From an uncultured Clostridiaceae bacterium (GTDB lineage Bacteria > Bacillota > Clostridia > TANB77 > CAG-508), in contig CANRSN010000012.1 in the NCBI GenBank assembly GCA_947642455.1, positions 1 to 58,140 on the forward strand: DNA of 58,140 bases, written 5' to 3'. Within the stretch, counting starts at the first letter, position 1; each line of letters begins with the position of its first letter. The notes beneath the pieces are model-generated. The model was not told the DNA's origin. It searched no databases and saw only the letters and a program-made list of their open reading frames with translations. A program made the translations under genes and the position numbers. This document shows, one piece after another, positions 1 through 7,490 of this stretch.

Positions 1-2
1 TA

Positions 3-565
3 GAAAAATATGGAGGATATTATATAGGAAGGTATGAAACAGGAGGACTAAATGGAACAGCAAAAATAGTAAAAGGAGAAACAAATATAGGAAGTCAAAC
101 ATGGTATACAATGTATAAGAAATGTAAAGGGTTAGCAGGAGCAAATACAAATGTGGAGACAGGGTTAATATGGGGATGTGAGCAAGATAGAGTACTAATG
201 TGGTTAATAGAGAGTGGAAATAAGACAAAAGAGCAGGTGTGTAAAGATTCAGTAGAGTGGGGAAATTATAGTAATAATGCAGTAGAGTATGTAACAAGTA
301 GTGGAAGTGTAGCAACGACAACAGCAGGAAGTGGTAGAGTGATCCAGCAGGAGCAAGTGAGCAGACGAAAGCGAATAATATCTATGATTTAGCGGGGAAT
401 GTTAGAGACTGGGGGATGGAGGCTTACTCCACCGTCAACAGGAGGTTTTGTGGGGGCGATTACTACAACAGTAGTAGCGAAAGCCCAGCTAGTAGTCGTA
501 GCAGCAATTATCCGATTAAAAGCAACAACGACTATGGTTGTCGTGCCACACTTTATATAAGGTAG
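3..565 (+). pseudogene. C-terminal part of an FGE-sulfatase/C-type-lectin-like protein, frameshifted; possible DGR target
   Basis: The reading frame is open from the window edge (EKYGGYYIGRYETGG...) and resembles the formylglycine-generating-enzyme/C-type-lectin fold. It runs to SGRVI near 344 and then shifts by one base; the other frame continues as PAGASEQTKANNIYDLAGNV and ends at the TAG at 563-565. Left alone, the first frame stops at 392. The end (RFCGGDYYNSSSE..., closing in YGCRATLYIR) has the GG..N...GCRA layout of DGR variable regions and is much richer in G+C than its surroundings. The 5' part lies outside the window, so an intact N-terminus cannot be checked. The shift is not in a homopolymer. 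It could be real decay or an assembly error. The same fold occurs in the gene at 21431. Confidence 0.7.
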
Positions 566-607
566 CCCTGACCGAAAGGGCTGGGAGAGGGTGCCTCAAA
601 GGCACCC
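564..607 (+). terminator. Two adjacent hairpins after the frameshifted gene
   Basis: The first hairpin (564-582) has a 6-bp stem, AGCCCT/AGGGCT. The second (589-607) has a perfect 8-bp stem, GGGTGCCT/AGGCACCC, with a 3-nt loop. There is no T-run, so this is a poor intrinsic terminator. A short 8-bp hairpin just after a variable region is instead what DGR target-recognition sites contain. Either role is inference. Confidence 0.5.
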
Positions 608-659
608 AAAGAATTTGCCTTAGATACGACATTATGTAAACCAAAATTAGGAGTAACTC

Positions 660-760
660 GGAACAAAAATGTTCCAAAAATAATTTAATCGTTACTGTTC
701 ACTATTTAATATACATATAAAGTTTGTAGACAGATTAACTCGTGCAGTGTGAACAGTAAC
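660..760. repeat. Intergenic inverted repeats in a gene-free stretch
   Basis: The gap 566-926 holds no gene that I can support. It contains a small hairpin, GGAACAAAAATGTTCC (660-675), and a perfect 12-bp inverted repeat, GTTACTGTTCAC (691-702) and its complement (749-760). The rest is A/T-rich filler up to the promoter at 801. The 660 hairpin resembles the GGGACAAAAATGTCCC hairpin at 7463. Confidence 0.6.
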
Positions 761-800
761 ATTTAATCATGACTCTTTCGTTCTTTGTAACTCAAATCTG

Positions 801-829
801 TTGTAAAGAATAAACAAAAATGATATAAT
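801..829 (+). promoter_or_regulatory. SigmaA-type promoter for the exchanger gene
   Basis: TTGTAA (801-806), 17 nt, TATAAT (824-829): a near-consensus vegetative promoter about 100 nt upstream of the coding start at 927. Confidence 0.6.
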
Positions 830-926
830 ACATCAAAATACTGATGTTTTATAATATAATAAAAGAAAATGGAAACAATAATAAAAACAAAGAAGTTTGT
901 GCCTTGAGGAAGGAATGAGATTAAAT

Positions 927-1769
927 ATGGCTATAGAAATAATAAAATTTATAATATATTCACTAGGAATAGTATTAATTGCAAAATATATATTAGTAAC
1001 AATATTAAGAAAATTAGCAGAATCATTAAATCTATCTGCCAAAACAGTAGGAAATGTAGCAGGAATTGCAACATCAATACCAGAATTATTAACAGTATCA
1101 TTTTCGGCATTTTCAGGGCTTATAGGAGCAAGTGCATATAACATAATAAGTTCTAATGTCATTAATCTAGTACAATATTTAACATCAATATATATAAATA
1201 AAAATCAGAAAGTATTATCAAATAAAGCAATAAAAATTGATTTATTTTTAATCATATGTACAATATTAATACCAATTATAATGTTAGTTGCTAAAATAGA
1301 ATTTAGTATAAATATAGTACCAATATTTATAATATTATTCTTTTTCTTTTATTATATAAATGCAAAAGTACATGAGTTATATCTAAAAAAGCAAGACAAA
1401 AAAATATCAGAAGAAATAGAAAAAGAACAAAAATGGGTAAGAGGAAAAACAAAAGTAGTAGTAAAATACTCTACTTATTTATTATTAACAAGTGTTGCTT
1501 TATATTTAATAGGGGATAGGTTAAGTATATGTTTAGAAAATTTAGCACAAGTATTTACTATACCAGAATTTGTGCTAGGAATAGCATTAGGTTTTATAAC
1601 AAGCATACCAGAATTAATAACATTTTTTGAGTCACAAAAACATTATAAAAAAGAGGAAAATAGTGAGCTCGGAGTTATAGAAGCAACAAATAATTTACTT
1701 ACTTCAAATGTTTTAAATTTATTTGTTATTCAAACTATAGGAATTATAATATATTGGTTAATAATGTAA
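927..1769 (+). CDS. CaCA-family cation exchanger-like membrane protein
   Basis: Predicted polytopic membrane protein with two homologous halves. Each half carries the alpha-repeat signature of sodium/calcium exchangers: GIATSIPELLTVSFSAFSG with SSNVINLVQY in the first, and GFITSIPELITFFES with TSNVLNLFV in the second. The conserved Ser-Ile-Pro-Glu is the cation-binding element of the family. A charged loop rich in Lys/Glu (about residues 155-180) separates the halves. The start at 927 is chosen because GAGGAAGGA lies about 15 nt upstream, in the same leader that precedes metG; earlier TTG/ATG codons sit on or before the ribosome site. At about 280 aa it is short for the family, and its ion is unknown. 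Confidence 0.75.
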   Translation: MAIEIIKFIIYSLGIVLIAKYILVTILRKLAESLNLSAKTVGNVAGIATSIPELLTVSFSAFSGLIGASAYNIISSNVINLVQYLTSIYINKNQKVLSNKAIKIDLFLIICTILIPIIMLVAKIEFSINIVPIFIILFFFFYYINAKVHELYLKKQDKKISEEIEKEQKWVRGKTKVVVKYSTYLLLTSVALYLIGDRLSICLENLAQVFTIPEFVLGIALGFITSIPELITFFESQKHYKKEENSELGVIEATNNLLTSNVLNLFVIQTIGIIIYWLIM

Positions 1770-1852
1770 AATTAGAATAATATTCCATAAAATGAGTATA
1801 ATAGTATAAGATTTATAAGAGAGATTTACTCTGTATGAAAGGAATGATTTTT

Positions 1853-2128
1853 ATGGAAGATAGATATATAAGAGAAGATAAGATAATAGAAAAAACAGAA
1901 GAGCAGGTAAAACAAGAATTAATTGTAAGTATTTTAAGAGTTAAACAAGATTTAGATGAATCTAATAAAAATTATGAATATGCAGAAGAAGATTTAATAG
2001 ATTACTATTCATATAAAATTAAGGCTAATTGCTCAAAGATGGACTATTTATTGAAAAAAGCTAAAGAACATGGAATTACTATGGATATGATAAGACAACT
2101 AGAAATAAAGTTTAATACAGCAATATAA
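1853..2128 (+). CDS. DUF2508 (YaaL-like) small protein
   Basis: A 91-residue, charged, helical protein. The block DLIDYYSYKIKANCSKMDYL followed by LKKAKE matches the DUF2508/YaaL pattern. In Bacillus and many Clostridia, yaaL lies directly upstream of bofA, and the same order is seen here, which supports the call. The start at 1853 follows GAAAGGAATGATTTTT; an upstream in-frame ATG at 1835 overlaps the region before that site and is less likely. The molecular function of the family is not known. Confidence 0.75.
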   Translation: MEDRYIREDKIIEKTEEQVKQELIVSILRVKQDLDESNKNYEYAEEDLIDYYSYKIKANCSKMDYLLKKAKEHGITMDMIRQLEIKFNTAI

Positions 2129-2259
2129 TATTAATAAGCTTTTGTTTAAGTCTGAATAATGTAATAGACTTAATTGATAAAATATACAACCAAAAAATAC
2201 AAAAAAGGTATATTTGTCCAAAAATAATCATAATATGTTTTAAGAAGTTAAAAGGGAAT

Positions 2260-2538
2260 ATGGTGATTATATTGGAAGGTAGTTCAATTATTGTATTTTT
2301 GGGTTGTATAATTTTTTTGTTCATAATAGGAAAGATATTTATAATTCCTCTAAAAAGTATTTTTAAGTTAATTGCAAATTCTGTAATTGGTGGATTGATT
2401 ATATTTATAATTAATTTAATTGGTGGAATGTTTTCGTTTCATATAGGCTTAAACTTTTTTACTGCAATAATTATTGGAATATTGGGAATTCCAGGAGCTA
2501 TATTGTTAATAGTATTAAAACTTACAATGGGAATATGA
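2260..2538 (+). CDS. bofA: Pro-sigmaK processing inhibitor BofA
   Basis: A 92-residue protein made of two to three hydrophobic segments. It has the BofA signature around ANSVIGGLIIFIINLIGG and ends in GILGIPGAILLIVLKL. BofA sits in the outer forespore membrane in the mother cell, where it holds the SpoIVFB protease inactive and so delays sigmaK activation. AAAAGGGA precedes the ATG by five bases. It follows the DUF2508 gene, the usual arrangement. No spoIVFA/FB gene is seen in the window. Confidence 0.85.
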   Translation: MVIILEGSSIIVFLGCIIFLFIIGKIFIIPLKSIFKLIANSVIGGLIIFIINLIGGMFSFHIGLNFFTAIIIGILGIPGAILLIVLKLTMGI

Positions 2539-2551
2539 ATAAAAGTATAAC

Positions 2552-2768
2552 AAAAAAGAGTACAATTTATTATAATTCATAGTTTGAAATTAGAAGTCAA
2601 TAGGCAATATAATATTTATTTTGTCGAAGTTTTTTACTGGCTTCGCCAATCGCTCTGGGTCATGTCCACTTTGGGAGCTTCCCTGCGCAAAACTTCTAAA
2701 AATAAATATTATATTGCCTAGATAGATAATTAATATCTATGAATTATAATAAATTGTACTCTTTTTTG
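2552..2768 (-). mobile_element. MITE-like foldback element, copy 1 (arm type A)
   Basis: A 217-bp palindromic element between bofA and the next gene. The outermost 31 bp (AAAAAAGAGTACAATTTATT onward) are perfectly inverted at the other end. Inside are AATATAATATTTATTTT arms flanking the shared core, here in reverse orientation (CTGGCTTCGCCAATCGCTC, GGGTCATGTCCACTTTGGG, CTTCCCTGCGC). It has no ORF. Related copies are at 5608, 34545, 43815, 46361, 55051 and 55288. Confidence 0.8.
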
Positions 2769-2788
2769 CAAAGAAAAAGTTAAAAATA

Positions 2789-2817
2789 TTGACATTTATA
2801 GTAGTTTGTGATAGTAT
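2789..2817 (+). promoter_or_regulatory. SigmaA-type promoter
   Basis: TTGACA (2789-2794), 17 nt, TAGTAT (2812-2817), ending about 30 nt before the ATG at 2849. The promoter starts just outside foldback copy 1, so the downstream gene has its own transcription. Confidence 0.55.
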
Positions 2818-2848
2818 ATTTACATAAAAAAGTACAAGGAGGTTTCTT

Positions 2849-3277
2849 ATGTTAAAAATTGCAAAAGGAACAAAAAAATTTCATCAGCGGATAAATTCAG
2901 GTAAGAAGGACAAAATTCGCAAAAAAGAAAAAAATAGTAAAAAAGCCAAACAAAAAAATGTGAAAGAATTAAAAACTATTACATTTGAGTTTGCAAACCA
3001 ACATTTACTGGAAAATTATTATAAAGATCTAGCTAAAGCTGTAAAAAAAGAGGGATTGCAGAACTATTTTACAGTATGTACACAGGAAGGTAATTGTGTA
3101 ATACTTTCTACTAAAGAAAAACATTATAAAGCAGCAAATTATTGTGATCTAGCAATCAATCTGTTAGACATATTAACAGAAATCCAAGAAGAAGATCTTA
3201 CACATGATATATGTGTATATTCTAGAAAAGGAAAAAAACACTTATATATAAGTGTAGGAATAGTGGAAGGTAAATGA
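2849..3277 (+). CDS. Unknown basic protein, open in frame beyond its TGA stop
   Basis: A 142-residue protein that I do not recognise. The first 45 residues are very basic (KKDKIRKKEKNSKKAKQK). The rest looks like a small alpha/beta domain (FEFANQHLLENYYKDLAKAV, GNCVILSTKEKHYKAANYCD). ACAAGGAGGTTTCTT gives a strong ribosome site. The TGA at 3275-3277 is followed in the same frame by 87 more sense codons up to TAG at 3539-3541. The true product may therefore be longer, or the stop may be a mutation. TGA is used as a normal stop elsewhere, for example in bofA. Confidence 0.65.
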   Translation: MLKIAKGTKKFHQRINSGKKDKIRKKEKNSKKAKQKNVKELKTITFEFANQHLLENYYKDLAKAVKKEGLQNYFTVCTQEGNCVILSTKEKHYKAANYCDLAINLLDILTEIQEEDLTHDICVYSRKGKKHLYISVGIVEGK

Positions 3278-3541
3278 GAGGTATTCAGCGGATTTGCTAA
3301 GTCATTATCAGGAGAAAGGTTAATATATACATCTTATTATAGAGAAATGGAAGAAGATAAAGAAAACGTTTATGACAGTTTTTATGGTCATTATTGGAAA
3401 GATGATTGCCATGACATGGATTGGGAAGAAGATGATGATTATGATGAATACTATTCCGAATATAGGAGGAATATTGCTTGTAATGACGATGATTATTATT
3501 ATGATGATTATTATTATGATGATTATGATGATGAATACTAG
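3278..3541 (+). other. In-frame continuation after TGA: Asp/Tyr-rich acidic tail
   Basis: This continues the frame of the gene ending at 3277: EVFSGFAKSLSGERLIYTSY, then a very acidic region ending in DDDYYYDDYYYDDYDDEY. The end is built from GATGATTATTATTAT-type repeats. An internal ATG (3347) could start a 64-aa protein but has no good ribosome site; the AGGAGAAAGG at about 3310 is not followed by a start codon at a usable distance. The opposite strand gives only a His/Asn-rich shadow. Read as a detached C-terminus, a readthrough product or a separate short gene; I favour the first. Confidence 0.45.
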
Positions 3542-3566
3542 AATCAGCAGATGAAAATGTAGTTAT

Positions 3567-3605
3567 AAAAACACCCACTCAAGGTAATTTGAGTGGGTGT
3601 TTTAG
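3567..3605. terminator. Bidirectional terminator between the acidic ORF and glmS
   Basis: Perfect stem AAAACACCCACTCAA / TTGAGTGGGTGTTTT with a 6-nt loop. It has A-rich and T-rich flanks, so it can end transcription from both directions. It sits between two convergent genes. Confidence 0.8.
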
Positions 3606-3624
3606 CGGTAATAAGAAAGAAAAT

Positions 3625-5466
3625 CTATTCAACTGTAACAGATTTAGCAAGATTCCTTGGTTTATCAACATCCAATCCTTTATTTTTAGAAATATAGTAA
3701 GAAAGTAGTTGAAGAGGAATAACAGAAAGGATAGGAGAGATTAAACAAGAAGTAGAAGGTATATCAATAACATAATCAAAATGATTATTAGGCAAAATTT
3801 GATTAGAAATAACCAAAGTTTTAGCACCACGAGTAATAACTTCCTGTATATTACTAATACACTTTTCAACTAAAGACGAATCTGTTATAATGCCAATTAC
3901 AGTAACGCCATTTTCAATTAAAGCAATAGGACCATGTTTTAACTCACCAGCAGCATATGCTTCTGAATGGATATATGAAATTTCCTTTAATTTTAAAGAA
4001 CCTTCTAGAGCAACATTATAATCAGTACCTCTTCCTAAAAAGAACATATCTTTTTGAGTATATACACTTTTAGCAAAATCTTTTATAGGCTCTAAATTAT
4101 CTAAAACAATACCTATCTTTGTTGGTAAATCTAAAATATCACTTTTTAAATTTTCCAATGTTTCTTTATCAGAACTTTCCAAAATTTCAGCAAAATAAAT
4201 GGCAAGAATTGCAAGTAAAACAATTTGAGAAGTATAGGCTTTAGTTGAAGCAACAGCAATTTCAGGTCCTGCATGAGTATATATAGAATAATCGGCTTCT
4301 CTTGTAATAGAGCTTCCAATAACATTAGAAATAGCTAAAGTCTTAGCTCCTTTACTTTTAGCAAGTTTTAAAGCTGCAATAGTATCTGCAGTTTCTCCAG
4401 ATTGACTAATATAAATACACAAAGTTTTATTATCTATTAAAGGGTCTCTATATCTGAATTCTGATGCAATATCTACAATAACAGGAATTTTGCACAACTT
4501 TTCAATAATAGTTTTTCCAGAAAGTCCAGCATGCATAGCTGTTCCGCAAGCCACAATATATATTTTATTAATAGTAGATAAATATTCTTTTGAGAAATTC
4601 AAATCTTCAAAATCACATTTTTCATCTAATTTTAGTCTAGAGCCAATTGTTTCTCTAATAGAGTTAGGTTGTTCAAAAATTTCCTTTAACATATAGTCAT
4701 CATATCCATCTTTTTCCGCAGAAGAAGCATCCCATTCAATACTTTTTATGGCTTTATTATGCTTTTCTAAATTATTATCATAAAAGCTAATAGAATCTTT
4801 TGTAATAACAGTGTATTCATTATCATCTAGCAAATAGAAATTCTTAGTAAAAGACAATATTGCTGGAATATCAGATGCAATATAATTTTCTTTATTACCA
4901 GTACCTATAACAAGAGGGCTATCTTTTCTAACAACAATACACAATTCTGGAAATAATTTTGAAATGACTTCAATTGCGTAACTTCCTTTTAAATCATTGC
5001 AAGCACAACGAACAGCACGTAAAAATCTGTTATTGTCGTTAATTTCATCTTTTGAAAAATAGTAATGTATTAAATTAGGAATTGTTTCTGTATCTGTTTG
5101 AGAGTAAAATGTGTAACCTTTAGATATTAAAAAATCTCTTAATTCATTATAATTTTCAATAATTCCATTATGTACGACTGCAAAAGTTTTACTGTTATCA
5201 GTATGTGGGTGTGAATTCTCCTTTGATGGTTTTCCATGAGTTGCCCATCTTGTGTGTGCAATTCCTATGGTAGAAGCTAATTTATCAATTCCATCTATAC
5301 TTTCTAAATTACAAACTCTGCCCTTATCTTTAAGAACTTCTATATTATTATTTTCAATTACTGCAATTCCTGCCGAGTCATAACCTCTATATTCTAATTT
5401 TAAAAGACCATTTATTAATATTGGAGTGGCCTTTTTTTCTCCAACATAACCTACTATTCCACACAT
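3625..5466 (-). CDS. glmS: Glutamine--fructose-6-phosphate aminotransferase (isomerizing)
   Basis: Makes glucosamine-6-phosphate from fructose-6-phosphate and glutamine, the first step to UDP-GlcNAc for the cell wall. The start is at 5466 so that the protein begins MCGIVGYVG with the nucleophile Cys2; GGAGG lies 8 nt upstream, and the in-frame ATG five codons earlier overlaps that site. The glutaminase domain (1-220) has HTRWATHGKPS. Two SIS domains follow, with CGTAMHAG, SQSGETADT and LKHGPIALIE. The end, PRNLAKSVTVE, is typical. At 613 aa it has normal length. No glmS ribozyme sequence is visible upstream. Confidence 0.95.
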   Translation of the reverse strand: MCGIVGYVGEKKATPILINGLLKLEYRGYDSAGIAVIENNNIEVLKDKGRVCNLESIDGIDKLASTIGIAHTRWATHGKPSKENSHPHTDNSKTFAVVHNGIIENYNELRDFLISKGYTFYSQTDTETIPNLIHYYFSKDEINDNNRFLRAVRCACNDLKGSYAIEVISKLFPELCIVVRKDSPLVIGTGNKENYIASDIPAILSFTKNFYLLDDNEYTVITKDSISFYDNNLEKHNKAIKSIEWDASSAEKDGYDDYMLKEIFEQPNSIRETIGSRLKLDEKCDFEDLNFSKEYLSTINKIYIVACGTAMHAGLSGKTIIEKLCKIPVIVDIASEFRYRDPLIDNKTLCIYISQSGETADTIAALKLAKSKGAKTLAISNVIGSSITREADYSIYTHAGPEIAVASTKAYTSQIVLLAILAIYFAEILESSDKETLENLKSDILDLPTKIGIVLDNLEPIKDFAKSVYTQKDMFFLGRGTDYNVALEGSLKLKEISYIHSEAYAAGELKHGPIALIENGVTVIGIITDSSLVEKCISNIQEVITRGAKTLVISNQILPNNHFDYVIDIPSTSCLISPILSVIPLQLLSYYISKNKGLDVDKPRNLAKSVTVE

Positions 5467-5607
5467 ATGTAAAACCTCCATAATTTTATATGTTATTATT
5501 CAGATTAATAAAAAATCTAAATAGTATTTGTATATTATATTACTATAAAAGTTAAAAGGTGGCAAGTAATACAATTTAAGTTTTAGTATTTTTGCTTGAA
5601 ATTCAGC

Positions 5608-5820
5608 AAAAAAGAGTACAATTTGTTACATTTCACAGATATCACATTCGCTTAAGTACTATAATATTTATTTTAACAAAGTTTTGCGCAGGGAAGCTCC
5701 TACAGTGGACATGACCCAGAGCGATTGGCGAAGCCAGTAAAAAACTTTGTTAAAATAAATATTATAGTACTTATATAATTTTAATTTTAATCTGTGAAAT
5801 GTAACAAATTGTACACTTTT
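5608..5820 (+). mobile_element. MITE-like foldback element, copy 2 (arm type A)
   Basis: Lies in the 617-bp gap between glmS and the gene at 6084. Outer arms AAAAAAGAGTACAATTTGTT and their complement end at 5820. The inner arms run ATAATATTTATTTTAACAAAGT. The core is GCGCAGGGAAGCTCCTACAG, GTGGACATGACCCAGAGCG, CGAAGCCAGTAAAAAACT. It is preceded by ATTCAGC, as at copy 8. Confidence 0.8.
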
Positions 5821-5823
5821 GTT

Positions 5824-5869
5824 ATATAATAGGAAAGTATAACAATTTGTTATACTTTCCTATTATATA
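5824..5869. repeat. 46-bp near-perfect palindrome, GGAAAGTATAACA family
   Basis: TATATAATAGGAAAGTATAA reads into its own complement around AACAATTTGTT. It is followed by TATAAAAGCTTCGCCAAAC, a tail shared with other members at 13307, 23528 and 56811. It may act as a terminator or be a REP-like repeat. The rest of the gap up to 6004 holds only a short inverted repeat, CAAAATTGCTAAAGCAATTTTG. Confidence 0.7.
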
Positions 5870-6004
5870 AAAGCTTCGCCAAACGTTCCACACAAAATTG
5901 CTAAAGCAATTTTGGCGGCGAACAAAGACGAGGCATGAAAAGTAATCTAAAAGGTCTAAATGCTTTAATCATGCCTCTTTTGTTCTTGTTTAAATTTACA
6001 TAAA

Positions 6005-6034
6005 TTGACTTTTGGGTTAAAAGTATGGTACAAT
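6005..6034 (+). promoter_or_regulatory. SigmaA-type promoter
   Basis: TTGACT (6005-6010), 18 nt, TACAAT (6029-6034), about 50 nt before the ATG at 6084. Confidence 0.5.
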
Positions 6035-6083
6035 AAAGACATATAAAGTATTAACTAAAAAACAAAAACAGGAGGAAACAAAG

Positions 6084-6431
6084 ATGAAAAAGACATTAGA
6101 GGCAATGGAAGTAATAATTGTTGTAGGCTATTTAGCACTGGGGTTATTCATTGGATTAAGAGCAATGAATTTTTATCAGGCAAATGTTACTGATAGTGAG
6201 ATTTTTAAATGTATCAGTTTATTACTTGCAACTGCAATTGTAGGATTTATTGGAAATAAACTTCGGGAGCATATAATCTGTGCAATTGTATTAGCTATAA
6301 TAGCTTTTTTTAGCGTAAAAATATTGGCGTGGGGGGCAGTATGGCTAACATGCTTAGTACAAGCATGTTGGAATGCTATAGTAATTGTTTGTACATGTAT
6401 TGCTCATATAATAAAAATGATAACTTCTTAA
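6084..6431 (+). CDS. Unknown small membrane protein
   Basis: A 115-residue protein with three or four predicted transmembrane helices (about 8-28, 45-60, 64-85 and 88-110). It has a central charged NKLREH loop and Cys residues in the last helix (CLVQACW, CTCIAH). AGGAGGAAACAAAG precedes the ATG and a promoter lies upstream, so it is very likely expressed. I recognise no family. It is monocistronic, with a hairpin terminator at 6496. Confidence 0.6.
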   Translation: MKKTLEAMEVIIVVGYLALGLFIGLRAMNFYQANVTDSEIFKCISLLLATAIVGFIGNKLREHIICAIVLAIIAFFSVKILAWGAVWLTCLVQACWNAIVIVCTCIAHIIKMITS

Positions 6432-6495
6432 AAGAAATCTTTGTAGGCAATATGGAGGTTATTTTAGTAGAAATTAAGAAATAATTTTCTTATGT

Positions 6496-6534
6496 AGACT
6501 CAGAGTGTAGAAATACATCTGGGTCTTTTCTTCT
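6496..6534 (+). terminator. Hairpin followed by a T-rich run
   Basis: AGACTCAG pairs with CTGGGTCT (one G-T pair), followed by TTTTCTTCTT. It lies 65 nt after the membrane protein gene. Confidence 0.6.
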
Positions 6535-6540
6535 TGTATA

Positions 6541-6665
6541 GAAAGTTACAACCGCTCTTGGTCATGTCCACTGTGGGAGCTTCCCTGCGCAAAACTTCTT
6601 TAAAATAAATATTATATTGCTTAAAATATATAATTTTACAAACTGTGAATTTTAACTAGTTGTTA
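6541..6665 (-). repeat. Truncated MITE-like foldback element, copy 3
   Basis: Holds the reverse core (GGTCATGTCCACTGTGGGAG, CTTCCCTGCGCAAAACTT) and one arm (AAATAAATATTATATTGC, then TGTGAATTTTAA). The other arm and the CTGGCTTCGCCA end are missing. The 428-bp gap 6432-6859 otherwise holds only A/T-rich sequence. Confidence 0.75.
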
Positions 6666-6859
6666 CATCAAAGTAAATTAATTTGTCATTTTTTGTTGTT
6701 AAAAAATACATTTTATGATATAAAATATAATAATGATGTTATAAAAGAATCGAGAATTAAGATGATAAAAGTAGACTAATAAAATATCTGATATTTTATT
6801 AGGTTTATTTAAGACATAATGTTAGAAAAATAAAAATTGTAATAAATAAGGAGGAAATT

Positions 6860-7435
6860 ATGAAAATAGGAGTAGATATAGACGGAGTATTAACAGACAT
6901 AGAAAGATTTGTAGTAGATTATGGTAGTAAATTTTGTGTAGAAAAAGGTATTCCAATAAAAATAAAAGAAGGAGAATATGACGAAAAAGACTCATTTGGT
7001 TGGTCAGAAGAACAATCATTAGAATTTTGGAATACATATTTAGAGTACTATGTAACAAAATATAAAACAAGAGAATTCGCAGCAGAAATAATACACAAGT
7101 TAAGACAGGAAGGTCATGAAATATATATAATAACAGCAAGAAATGAGTGGGGATTACCACCTAAGTCAGTAGGAAAAATGAGGCAATTTGTTGAAAAATG
7201 GCTAGAAGATGAAAAAATAGAATATGATAGGTTAATTTATACAGAAGGAAGTAAATTAAAATATTGTGTTGGAAACTATATAGATGTAATGATAGAAGAT
7301 TGCCCACAAAACATAATAGACATATCAAGCAAAATAAAAGTACTATGTTATCATTGTATATATAATCATAAAGTAAAAGGTAAAAATATAGAAAGAGTAT
7401 ATAGTTGGAATGAAATTTATCAAAAACTGAGCTAA
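6860..7435 (+). CDS. HAD-superfamily 5'-nucleotidase-like phosphatase
   Basis: The N-terminus MKIGVDIDGVLTDIERF carries the HAD motif I (DxDGVL) with the nucleophile Asp6. IYIITARNEWG is motif II and the VMIEDCPQNI block is motif III/IV. The spacing fits the 5'-deoxynucleotidase (NT5C/YorS-like) branch with a helical cap at about 20-85. The likely job is dephosphorylation of nucleotides or a similar small substrate; the substrate is inferred only at family level. AAGGAGGAAATT precedes the ATG. Monocistronic, ending in a hairpin that overlaps the convergent spoVAE end. Confidence 0.75.
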   Translation: MKIGVDIDGVLTDIERFVVDYGSKFCVEKGIPIKIKEGEYDEKDSFGWSEEQSLEFWNTYLEYYVTKYKTREFAAEIIHKLRQEGHEIYIITARNEWGLPPKSVGKMRQFVEKWLEDEKIEYDRLIYTEGSKLKYCVGNYIDVMIEDCPQNIIDISSKIKVLCYHCIYNHKVKGKNIERVYSWNEIYQKLS

Positions 7436-7462
7436 AAGAGTAAAATGGGATTTAAGTAAATC

Positions 7463-7490
7463 GGGACAAAAATGTCCCATTTATTGTTTT
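7463..7490 (+). terminator. Small hairpin terminator
   Basis: GGGACAAAAATGTCCC (7463-7478), then ATTTATTGTTTTTTTATTTT. It serves the nucleotidase gene. The T-run overlaps the last codons of spoVAE on the other strand. Confidence 0.6.

Noticed and set aside
2552-2768. CRISPR array made of the repeated intergenic sequences
   Set aside because: Copies are kilobases apart, palindromic and not spaced with unique spacers. No cas genes are present.
2849-3541. Genome-wide TGA recoding to tryptophan or selenocysteine
   Set aside because: TGA ends bofA, trmB and other genes as a normal stop, and TGG is used for Trp throughout. No SECIS-like hairpin follows the TGA.
3372-3554. Met/Ile-rich ORF in a second forward frame
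   Set aside because: A shadow frame of the same repeats, with low-complexity composition and no ribosome site.
3297-3578. His/Asn-rich ORF on the minus strand
   Set aside because: It is the antisense image of the GAT/TAT repeats of the acidic ORF, has no ribosome site and overlaps the terminator.
5467-5600. glmS ribozyme upstream of glmS
   Set aside because: The reverse-strand leader lacks the GCGCC-type catalytic core, and only about 140 bp separate the start from a foldback element.
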